Positions 31,219 to 39,121 of a stretch of 64,000 nucleotides of DNA are shown one piece after another. The translations under genes were made by a program, and so were the position numbers. Source of the stretch: JAWKIW01 sp046331175 (GTDB lineage Bacteria; Actinomycetota; Acidimicrobiia; Acidimicrobiales; Acidimicrobilacustridaceae); assembly GCA_046331175.1 (NCBI GenBank), contig JAXLRI010000009.1:1-64000 (forward strand), read 5' to 3'. Each line of letters opens with the position of its first letter. The first letter of the stretch is position 1. A model generated the notes under the pieces. It saw nothing but the letters and a program-made list of their open reading frames with translations, searched no databases and was not told the origin of the DNA.

Positions 31219-34200
31219 TCAGCCGCGGCGCACGGTGAACCGGTACGACCCGGTGCCGGCGCCGCCGGCCGGGGCCCGCACCACCACCTGCAGATCGCCC
31301 GACTCCCGGGCCGTGACCGCACCGCCGTCACCGCACTGCGGGAAGGTCACGATCGGGTAGCCGGCCTGCAGGAAGGCGACCTCGAGCTCGTCGCCATCCC
31401 GAGGGCACGACGAGGGCACCTCGTAGGTGAACCGATCGCCCTCACGCACGTCGAGCGTGTAGGTGTCGGAGCGGCCGTCGGCCTCGAGGCGACCCGAGGT
31501 CTCCTCGCCGAGCCGCAGCGGCGCCACGACGTCGGGCTGCACGGCACTGATCACCAACCCGTAGGAGGAACCCGACGCCGACGACACGACGACGTCGGCG
31601 TCGCCGGCGGCCGGGAGCACCGATCGGATGCCCTTGCCGCACGCCACCACCGAGGTGAGCGGCGAGCTGTTCCCCGCGGCGAGCACGTCGAGCTGGGCGT
31701 CACCCTGGCCGCAGTCGTTCGTCGGAGCGAGGAACACGACGTTCGTGTCGGTGAGGTGCAGGCGGTAGACGTCCTTGGTCCCCCCGGCGAGCTGCCCGCG
31801 CACCGTCAACCGCGTGCCCGGTCGCAGGTCGGCCTCACCCCCGCCCCGCCGCTCGAGCTCGGTCACCGGCGGCGCGGTGCCGGTGCTGCCCGTGCCGGTC
31901 CCCCCGCTCCCGCTCGTCGCCGCCGACGGGACCGCCGGGGTCTCGCGCTGGGTGGCCTCGGCGGCCACCGCGAACGAGACCTGCCCGGTGGTGGCCACGT
32001 CGAGGGTGCAGGCCTGCAGCATCGCGTCGGAGGTCGCTCCCGCCGCCGCACACGCCGCCCGGGCACCGGCTCGCTGCTCCTCGGGCAGGTCGGCGGCGCG
32101 GGCGGGGGCCGACGGGAAGTGGGCGTCCTGGAACCCGGCGACGCTCTGGCCGTCGAGGTAGCGGAACCGCGTCGTCTGCTCGGTCACCTGCCAGCTGCGC
32201 TCGAACTCGCCGTAGAGCCGGTCGAACGGCGGCTGGAGGTCGGCCTGGAGCGGGAGCACGGCCCCGTCGGCGGTGGCGATGTCGTTGCTCGGATCACCAT
32301 CGAGGTCGCCGAGGAGCCCGTGCACGTGGCGGGCCCGGACCGGGGCCAGCCGCACCGCGGACCGCAGCCCCCACGCCCCGGCCCCGTCGACGTAGAGCGT
32401 CGAGCCGTCCTGCCACACCAACGTGTAGCCGTTGCCGTCGAGCGGGAGGGTTCCCGCCCGCCGCTCGAGCCGAGCCCCGCCGCCCAGGTCGACGCGATCG
32501 CCGCGGAAGCTCACCGGCGAGCCGTCGACGAGGACCTCCATGCGGCCGTCGGACGCGTAGAAGCCCACCGCGTGGTCCCCGACGAGGGCCGCGGTCGCCG
32601 TCACGATGGAGATCTGGTCGTTGTCCGGGAAGCGCTCCATGCGGTCCTGGACCTCGAGGGTGCCGTCGTCGGACCGGACGGCGACGAACTCGCCGACGGC
32701 CTGGAAGTCGTAGAGCTGGCCGTCGAGGGTGGCGATGTGGGGGTCGCCGAACAGCCACGCCACCGCGCACGCCAGCGGCGATCCCGTGCAGCCGCCGGAC
32801 GAGCCGCCGTCGCTCGAGCCGGTACCGCCGGCCGAGCCGCTGTCGCTGCCCGACCCGCCCCCCGAGGACCCGCCTCCGCCGCTGCCACCACCGCCGCTGC
32901 CACCACCGCCGTTCCCGCCGTTGCCGTTGCCGCCGTTGCCGTTGCCGCCGTTGCCGTTCCCGCCGTTGCCGGCCCCGCCTCCGCCGCCGCTCCCCGAGCT
33001 CTTCCCCGACCCGCTGCCGCCGGCCGAGCTCTTCGTCGCGTTCTTGGCGTCGTCGACCTGCTTCTCGCACTCGTCGAAGGACTTCGCCGGCAGCGCGACC
33101 CCGTGGTACGAGGTCCGCTCGGGCAGCCCCGCCGCCCGGCGGTAGGCGTTCTCGTTGGCCACCGCCTTGACGTCGCCGAGGGGCACGCCGTCGCAGTCGC
33201 CGACCGGATCCTGGCCCGACCCGAAGTCCGAGGCGTGGGAGAGCTCGTGGTACAGGCTGGCGCACGGGTCGCTGTTGTCCACGTTGTCGTACGTGAAGCT
33301 CGACGTGTCCCAGTCGACGTAGATCGAGACATCGGGGGTGCCGACGCCCGACGCCGTCGTCTGCACCGTTCCACCGGCGGCGCGCGACGTGGGCAGGAAG
33401 AAGACCTTCGGCGTGTTGGGGTCGCGGACCTTGGCGAGGAGGCCGGACGGGTCGCCGACCTGGGCGATCTTGCCGAAGCACGCCGCCCCGGCATCGCCGA
33501 AGGCCCCGTCGCCGGCGAACTGGACGTCGGCGCGGGCGGGGTCGTGCACCGCCCCCGCCACCAGCTGGGCGGCGACCAGCGCGGCCAGCACCACGACGGC
33601 GGTGACGGCACCGGGGCCCGGACCGGGCGGACCACCCGTGCCGCCGCCCCGGCGTCGCACCAGGCGGGACACGACGACCACCAGCAGCAGCAGGGCGAGC
33701 AGGGCGACGACGCCGGCACCGACGGCGGCCCATCGACGCCAGGCCGCCGGCTCGGTCGCCCCGCCGGCCTTCCCGGTGGAGGTCAGCGTCGCCGCCACCG
33801 ACGCCGTCGGCCCGGCGCAGGCCGGCGCCTCGAGCCCCTCGAGCGGTGGCATGGCGTAGATGGCGGTGACGTCGTAGGCGCCGGGCGTGGCCAGCGACCA
33901 GGACGACAGGAGCCCGGCATCGGACGCCGAGCCCACCACCGACTGGATCGACGCCGGCCGCCCGCTCACCGCCGGCACCCCCGACGGGAGGGCGATGGTC
34001 AGCGACTGCCCCGGCTGGAGCACGACGGCGGCGGCCCGCTGGGCGGCGGCGAGGCCGGCGATGTACTGCCGCGCCCCGAAGGTGGCCGAAACGGGGCGCC
34101 CGTCGTGCACCACCCGGGTGACCTGCAGGGCGCCGTCGGCCAGCCGGCTCACCGAGCAGGGCGCGTCGCCGCCGTTGGTGACCGTCGCCTGCAGGGCGGG

Positions 34201-34560
34201 CTGGCCGTCGATCGCCGTGGCGGCCAGCGCGAGCGTCGCCGAACCCGCCCGCGGCGCGGCGCCGGTCGTCTCGTCGGCGGATCGTTCGGTGGTCCCGGTG
34301 GGGAGGGTCGTGCCCGTCGGTCGCGTCGTGCCCGTGGGACGCGTCGTGCCGGTCGGGCGGGTGGTGCCCGGGCTGTCGGCGGCCGCCACCGGTCCGGCCC
34401 GGGCCGCGGCGAGGACCACGGCCGCGAGCGCGATCACGACGAGCGAGACCAGGAGCGACGGCAGCGACGGGAGCGACGGGAGCGACCGAACCGGTCGGGG
34501 GACAGGGGTGATGACGGCTCCTCCGAGCGAGGGGCGGGGCGGCCGCCCGTCGAGCCGCAC
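31219..34560 (-). CDS. Large exported protein with HExxH (M91-like) and von Willebrand D domains
   Basis: The 1113-residue protein starts at GTG 34560. A signal-anchor segment (about 30-60) is followed by a T-G-T-T-R-P repeat, a domain of about 190 residues, a membrane segment at about 285-305 and, after R-R-R-G-G, another hydrophobic stretch. A zinc-peptidase-like domain has L-Y-H-E-L-S-H-A-S-D (HExxH at about 437) and downstream N-E-N-A-Y-R-R-A-A-G, as in M91/NleD-type enzymes. A Gly/Asn/Ser-rich linker (about 520-590) joins a von Willebrand D domain that begins G-D-P-H-I-A-T-L-D-G (about 607). Two beta domains close the protein. It probably sits on the cell surface. Its neighbours are c-di-GMP enzymes. 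Confidence 0.8.
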   Translation of the reverse strand: MRLDGRPPRPSLGGAVITPVPRPVRSLPSLPSLPSLLVSLVVIALAAVVLAAARAGPVAAADSPGTTRPTGTTRPTGTTRPTGTTLPTGTTERSADETTGAAPRAGSATLALAATAIDGQPALQATVTNGGDAPCSVSRLADGALQVTRVVHDGRPVSATFGARQYIAGLAAAQRAAAVVLQPGQSLTIALPSGVPAVSGRPASIQSVVGSASDAGLLSSWSLATPGAYDVTAIYAMPPLEGLEAPACAGPTASVAATLTSTGKAGGATEPAAWRRWAAVGAGVVALLALLLLVVVVSRLVRRRGGGTGGPPGPGPGAVTAVVVLAALVAAQLVAGAVHDPARADVQFAGDGAFGDAGAACFGKIAQVGDPSGLLAKVRDPNTPKVFFLPTSRAAGGTVQTTASGVGTPDVSIYVDWDTSSFTYDNVDNSDPCASLYHELSHASDFGSGQDPVGDCDGVPLGDVKAVANENAYRRAAGLPERTSYHGVALPAKSFDECEKQVDDAKNATKSSAGGSGSGKSSGSGGGGGAGNGGNGNGGNGNGGNGNGGNGGGGSGGGGSGGGGSSGGGSGSDSGSAGGTGSSDGGSSGGCTGSPLACAVAWLFGDPHIATLDGQLYDFQAVGEFVAVRSDDGTLEVQDRMERFPDNDQISIVTATAALVGDHAVGFYASDGRMEVLVDGSPVSFRGDRVDLGGGARLERRAGTLPLDGNGYTLVWQDGSTLYVDGAGAWGLRSAVRLAPVRARHVHGLLGDLDGDPSNDIATADGAVLPLQADLQPPFDRLYGEFERSWQVTEQTTRFRYLDGQSVAGFQDAHFPSAPARAADLPEEQRAGARAACAAAGATSDAMLQACTLDVATTGQVSFAVAAEATQRETPAVPSAATSGSGGTGTGSTGTAPPVTELERRGGGEADLRPGTRLTVRGQLAGGTKDVYRLHLTDTNVVFLAPTNDCGQGDAQLDVLAAGNSSPLTSVVACGKGIRSVLPAAGDADVVVSSASGSSYGLVISAVQPDVVAPLRLGEETSGRLEADGRSDTYTLDVREGDRFTYEVPSSCPRDGDELEVAFLQAGYPIVTFPQCGDGGAVTARESGDLQVVVRAPAGGAGTGSYRFTVRRG

Positions 34561-34615
34561 CGCCGGGTCGCCGCGATCGTAGTGGCGCCGTGCGCCGTCG
34601 GGGCGGGCGACGCGG

Positions 34616-35977
34616 TCAGCGCCGGGGCGGGGCGACGTCGGGCCCTTCGGGATCCGGGTGATCGCCGGCCGAGGTCGCCCGCCGCCGCTGCTTTGCGGGA
34701 ATCTGGGCCTGGTCGGCGGCCACGAGGTCGGCCTCGGTGATGCGGGAGGCGACGGGGCCGGCCCCGACGCTGACCCCGACGTCGATGGTCACCGCGCCGA
34801 CGACGACGGGCTGGGCGACGGCGGCGTCGATCCGATCGACCAGGTCGTCGACCTCGGCCTCGGTGGCATCGCGGGCGACCACGACGAACTCGTCCCCGCC
34901 GGCGCGGGCCACGAGGTCGCCGGCGCGGACGCAGCTGCGGAGGCGGTCGGCGACGACCCGCAGGACCTCGTCGCCGACGTGGTGGCCGTGCTCGTCGTTG
35001 ACCTCCTTGAAGCGGTCGAGGTCGCAGAACAGCACGGCGCCGGCCACCGGCTCGCGGTCGATGAGGTCGAACAGCGCGCGGCGGTTGGCCAGGCCGGTGA
35101 GGGCGTCGGTCGAGGCCGCCGTCGCCAGCTGCCGGCGCTGCTCGGTCCAGCGGAACACCACCTCGACGTACGTGCGCGCCAGGTCCATCCCGTGCACGTG
35201 CTCGCTCGCGGGTGGACCCCCGGCGCGGGAGCTCACGGTGACGAGCACCGGCCCATCTCCGGGGGGCCCGACGATCGGCTCGATCCAGAAGGCACCCCGT
35301 CCTGACTGGATGGCCAGCTCCCGGCGCCGGGGATCGAGGTCGTCGGGTCCGTCGAGCACGACGCCGATCCCCCGGTCGCGAGCCTCGGCCCATGGCACCC
35401 CTGGATCGGGTTCGGCCCCGGTCAGCTCGCGGGGCAGGCCCGTCGAGACGTAGCGGTGCTGACCGTCCGACGTCCACGCGAAGGCGACGTGGGCACGGTT
35501 GGCCCGCCACCCGAAGACGTCGAGCGCCCAGGTCAGCACCTCCTCGAGCGGCCGGGACTCGAGCAGCCCGACGAAGACCTGCTCGCTGGCCCACTGGAGG
35601 TCGCCGGCCCAGCAGTACAGGGCGATGTAGCTCCGCTCGCCGTCGGTGACGTTGGCCCCGGCGATGTCGAACGGTCGATAGGTGCCGTCGGCCAGCAGGA
35701 TGCGGAAGCTGGTGGCCCCGCCGGGCACGCCGACGACGGCCGAGGTCGCGAACGACTCGATGGCGCGCTCGACGTCGTCGGGGTGCACGTAGTCGAGGGC
35801 CGAGTGCCCGATCACCTCGGCGGGTTGGTAGCCCAGCGCCCGCTCGAGGGTGGCGTTGACGTAGGCGATGGCGAGGTCCTCGCCGACGACGATCACGAAC
35901 TCGTCGACGTCCTCGACCAGCGACTCGATGAGGGCCGGCGACGGCACCGGCGCGCCGACCCAGTCCCCGCCGCTCAT
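34616..35977 (-). CDS. PAS-GGDEF diguanylate cyclase, paralogue B
   Basis: The 453-residue protein repeats the architecture of paralogue A: PAS (about 15-130, with Y-V-N-A-T-L-E-R-A-L-G-Y and Y-V-H-P-D-D), a central domain of about 160 residues (W-R-A-N-R-A-H-V-A-F, then G-L-P-R-E-L-T) and GGDEF at 360-364. The inhibitory site R-A-G-D is intact. Conserved L-T-G-L-A-N-R-R and F-C-D-L-D-R-F-K mark the active domain. ATG 35977 overlaps the stop of paralogue C by 4 bp, so B and C are co-translated and could form heterodimers. A short Arg/Pro-rich tail follows the GGDEF domain. Confidence 0.92.
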   Translation of the reverse strand: MSGGDWVGAPVPSPALIESLVEDVDEFVIVVGEDLAIAYVNATLERALGYQPAEVIGHSALDYVHPDDVERAIESFATSAVVGVPGGATSFRILLADGTYRPFDIAGANVTDGERSYIALYCWAGDLQWASEQVFVGLLESRPLEEVLTWALDVFGWRANRAHVAFAWTSDGQHRYVSTGLPRELTGAEPDPGVPWAEARDRGIGVVLDGPDDLDPRRRELAIQSGRGAFWIEPIVGPPGDGPVLVTVSSRAGGPPASEHVHGMDLARTYVEVVFRWTEQRRQLATAASTDALTGLANRRALFDLIDREPVAGAVLFCDLDRFKEVNDEHGHHVGDEVLRVVADRLRSCVRAGDLVARAGGDEFVVVARDATEAEVDDLVDRIDAAVAQPVVVGAVTIDVGVSVGAGPVASRITEADLVAADQAQIPAKQRRRATSAGDHPDPEGPDVAPPRR

Positions 35978-37365
35978 CGCCGCCGCTCCCCGTGGGCTCG
36001 CTCGCCGTGGTGGGCCGACTTCACCGCCAGCTGGGCGTCGTCGGCCGCCACCACCAGGTCCTCGGTGATCCGGTGCGGATCGTGAGCCACGCCGATGCTG
36101 ACGCCGACGTCGACGGTGAGCCCGTCCAGCTCGATGGCGGCGGCGACGACCGAGGTCAGCTCGTCGGCGAGGGCCTCGGCCCGGCGGCGGTCGACGTCGG
36201 GGACGACCACCACGAACTCGTCGCCGCCGAGCCGGGCGACGATGGCGTCGTCGCCCAGGTGCCGGCGCAGCCGGGCGGCCACCTCGCGCAGCACGGCGTC
36301 GCCGACGTGGTGGCCGTGGACGTCGTTCACGTGCTTGAAGCGGTCGAGGTCGCAGAACAGCACGGCGCCGGCCACGGGCTCGGTCGACAGGATCCGGGAC
36401 AGGGCCCGGCGGTTGGGCAGGCCGGTCAGCGGATCGGTCGACGCCGCCGCCGCCAGCTGCGCGGTCTGGTCGGCCCACCCGAAGATCACCTCGAGGAAGG
36501 TCCGGGCCAACCGCATGCCGTAGGCGTGGAAGGTGTGGGGTGCCCCGCCGGCCATCGTGGCGAAGGTGACCAGCACCGGATCGACCTGGCCGGGGACCGA
36601 CACCGGCACGATCCAGAGGGACCCCCGACCGGCGGCGGTCGCCAGCCGCCGGCGCTCGTCGTCGAGGTCGGCCACGTCGACGACGACCTCGACGAGGTCG
36701 GCCGCCGCCCGCCGCCACGGCGCGCCGGGGTCGGCGTCGGCCCCGGTGAGGGCCGGCGGCAGGCCGGTGGTCACGGCGCGGGGCTCGCCGGCCTCGCTCC
36801 AGGTGATGGCCACATGGGCACCGTTGGGGCGCCACTCGAAGACGTCGAGCACCGGGCCGACGACGTCGACCATCGGGCGGCCCTCGAGCAGGCCGGCCAG
36901 CAGCGCGTCGACGGCGTGGTGGTAGTCGCCCTTGCGGCCGGAGACCGCGACCAGCCGGCGATCCCCATCGGTGACGTTCGACGCGGTCACGTCGCACTGG
37001 AGGTAGGAGCCGTCGGCGTGGAGGATCCGGAAGCTCGTCCACCCCGACGGTCGGCGACCGTCGACCTCGGAGGCGACCGATGCCGCGGCGCGGGGAAGGT
37101 CGTCGGGGTGGACGAACTCGGTGATGCTGCGCCCGATGCCGGTCGACGTCTCGTAGCCGAGGATGCGCTGGGCCACCGGGTTCACGTGCGTGATGCGCAG
37201 GTCGAGGCCGAACACGACCACGAACTCGCTCGAGTCGCGGACGATCGAGGTCAACAGCTCGAGGGGAGGCCTCGGCTCGAGGCGGGAGGGCTCGCCCTCC
37301 GACCGGCTGGTCCGCTGCCCCACGATGTCCGCCCCCGTTCGCTGCCCGAGCCCGCCGCCGGGCAC
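35974..37365 (-). CDS. PAS-GGDEF diguanylate cyclase, paralogue C, without inhibitory site
   Basis: The 463-residue protein is the third copy of the same layout: an N-terminal extension of about 30 residues, PAS (I-T-H-V-N-P-V-A-Q-R-I-L-G-Y, F-V-H-P-D-D), a central domain (F-E-W-R-P-N-G-A-H-V) and GGDEF at 380-384. L-T-G-L-P-N-R-R and F-C-D-L-D-R-F-K are intact, so activity is expected. One extra residue lies between the acidic position and GGDEF (D-A-I-V-A-R-L), and no R-x-x-D fits, so feedback inhibition by c-di-GMP is probably lost. It is the first gene of the pair C-B. Confidence 0.92.
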   Translation of the reverse strand: MPGGGLGQRTGADIVGQRTSRSEGEPSRLEPRPPLELLTSIVRDSSEFVVVFGLDLRITHVNPVAQRILGYETSTGIGRSITEFVHPDDLPRAAASVASEVDGRRPSGWTSFRILHADGSYLQCDVTASNVTDGDRRLVAVSGRKGDYHHAVDALLAGLLEGRPMVDVVGPVLDVFEWRPNGAHVAITWSEAGEPRAVTTGLPPALTGADADPGAPWRRAAADLVEVVVDVADLDDERRRLATAAGRGSLWIVPVSVPGQVDPVLVTFATMAGGAPHTFHAYGMRLARTFLEVIFGWADQTAQLAAAASTDPLTGLPNRRALSRILSTEPVAGAVLFCDLDRFKHVNDVHGHHVGDAVLREVAARLRRHLGDDAIVARLGGDEFVVVVPDVDRRRAEALADELTSVVAAAIELDGLTVDVGVSIGVAHDPHRITEDLVVAADDAQLAVKSAHHGERAHGERRR

Positions 37366-37505
37366 GAAGCCGAGTCCTTGCCACCGAAACTACCGCCACC
37401 GGGAGGGGGACGGGGCGCCCAGGTGGCCGCAGACCCGGTCCACCGCACCGCGCCCGGCGGCGCGCCCCGGCGGCGGGCTCGGCGGCGGGCAGGAGGGATG
37501 GCGGT

Positions 37506-38942
37506 CTACTGGCCCTGGCCTCGCGAGAAGGCCGGCTCGCCGTCGAAGGCGAACAGGCCCTCGGTCTTCACCACGTCGAGGCCGCTGTCCACCAGCCGGG
37601 TGAGCAGCTGGGGCACGGCCCGCGGCTCGACGGTCCGGCCGTCGCGCCCGAGGAAGCGGCAGCGCCAGTGGTCGGTCACGAGCGTCTCCGGTGAGCCGCC
37701 GGGCCACACCTTCTGCCCGCGGTTGCTGATCATGTCCAGCTGGAACTCGCCGCCGTACGGCAGCAGGACGGTGGCCAGCTCGTCGGGGGTGATCCCGGGC
37801 CGGTGCACGAACACGTCGACGCCGAGCTGGGTCTTGTGGCGGGGCGGCGGCTCGCTCACCTGGACCTGGATCGGTGCACCCGCCTCGTAGGCCACGGCGG
37901 GGAGGTGCTCCGGCGCTTGGCCGAGGCGGGCGATCACGGCGTCGGCGAAGGCGGTCGTCCCGACCTTCTCCTTGCTCACCTCCGGGTCGAAGATGTCGTA
38001 GGTGTGCACGCCGTCCTCGATGGTCCGGAGCCATGCGTTGTGCACCGTGGAGGCCACGTCACCCTGGCCGATGTGCACGAGCATCTGGACCGCCCCGAGC
38101 AACAGCCCCGAGGGGTTGGCCAGGTCCTGGCCGGCCCGTCGCGGGGCCGACCCGTGGATGGCCTCGAACATGGAGATCTCGGCGCCGATGTTGGCGCTGC
38201 CGGCCAGGCCCACCGACCCCGCGATCTGAGCGGCGACGTCGGACAGGATGTCGCCGTAGAGGTTGGGCAGCACGATGACGTCGAAGGCCTCGGGCGTGTC
38301 GGCCAGCTTGGCGGCGCCGATGTCGACGATCCAGTGCTCGGCCTCGAGGTCGGGGTACTCGGCGGCCACCTCGTCGAAGACCCGGTGGAACAGCCCGTCG
38401 GTCATCTTCATGATGTTGTCCTTGGTGAAGGCGGTGACCTTCCGGCGGTGGTGGCGGCGGGCGTACTCGAACGCGTAGCGCACGATGCGCTCGCAGCCCG
38501 GGCGGGAGATCAGCTTGAGGCACTGCACGACCTCGTCGGTCTGCTGGTGCTCGATGCCGGCGTAGAGGTCCTCCTCGTTCTCGCGGATGATGACGACGTC
38601 CATGCCGGGGTGCTTGGTGGCCACGAAGGGCGAGTACGCCACGCACGGCCGGACGTTGGCGTACAGGCCGAACGTCTTGCGGACGGTGACGTTGAGGCTC
38701 TTGAAGCCTCCTCCCTGGGGCGTCGTGATCGGCGCCTTCAGGAAGACCTTGGTGCGTCGCAGGGAGTCGAGGGACTCCTTCGTGATGCCGGCGGGGTTGC
38801 CGGTGTCGTAGACGGCCTCGCCGATCTGGATCTCCTCGATGTCGAGGTCGGCGCCGGCCGCTTCGATGATGCGCAGCGTGGCGTCCATGATCTCGGGGCC
38901 GATGCCGTCGCCCCGGGCGACGGTGATGGGGGTGGGTGCCAT
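37506..38942 (-). CDS. icd: Isocitrate dehydrogenase, long form with C-terminal extension
   Basis: The 478-residue protein is an isocitrate/isopropylmalate-type beta-decarboxylating dehydrogenase: G-D-G-I-G-P-E-I at the start, N-V-T-V-R-K-T-F-G-L-Y-A-N-V-R-P for substrate, R-E-N-E-E-D-L-Y-A-G-I-E-H, T-K-D-N-I-M-K, N-L-Y-G-D-I-L-S-D and F-E-A-I-H-G-S-A-P-R. About 130 residues follow the usual 340-residue core, as in the Thermus and alphaproteobacterial long form. It converts isocitrate to 2-oxoglutarate in the citrate cycle; NADP is the likely cofactor. ATG 38942 follows GAGGAG. A relatively AT-rich stretch upstream holds the promoter. Confidence 0.9.
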   Translation of the reverse strand: MAPTPITVARGDGIGPEIMDATLRIIEAAGADLDIEEIQIGEAVYDTGNPAGITKESLDSLRRTKVFLKAPITTPQGGGFKSLNVTVRKTFGLYANVRPCVAYSPFVATKHPGMDVVIIRENEEDLYAGIEHQQTDEVVQCLKLISRPGCERIVRYAFEYARRHHRRKVTAFTKDNIMKMTDGLFHRVFDEVAAEYPDLEAEHWIVDIGAAKLADTPEAFDVIVLPNLYGDILSDVAAQIAGSVGLAGSANIGAEISMFEAIHGSAPRRAGQDLANPSGLLLGAVQMLVHIGQGDVASTVHNAWLRTIEDGVHTYDIFDPEVSKEKVGTTAFADAVIARLGQAPEHLPAVAYEAGAPIQVQVSEPPPRHKTQLGVDVFVHRPGITPDELATVLLPYGGEFQLDMISNRGQKVWPGGSPETLVTDHWRCRFLGRDGRTVEPRAVPQLLTRLVDSGLDVVKTEGLFAFDGEPAFSRGQGQ

Positions 38943-39121
38943 GGGTGCTCCTCTCGTCCCGACCAATATACGAAAGATGTTTCTGTAGTTCTAGTTCTGT
39001 GGTCAGATTTCTCGCGCCCCGGTCCGGGCACCGGGCGCTGGTCGAGGCGCCGGGGTCGACTGGTAGCGTCGGGCGTTCGCGCCGCCCGGTCGGGCGGCCC
39101 CGGCGAGGCGGAGGAGACCGC
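38943..39121. promoter_or_regulatory. Divergent promoter region between icd and a lipoprotein gene
   Basis: This gap is one of the few AT-rich stretches. On the complement, TATATT (about 38966-38971) is a good -10 for icd. On the plus strand TAGCGT (39062-39067) could serve the lipoprotein. A direct repeat AGTTCT-AGTTCT near 38988 lies between them and could bind a regulator. Confidence 0.4.
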
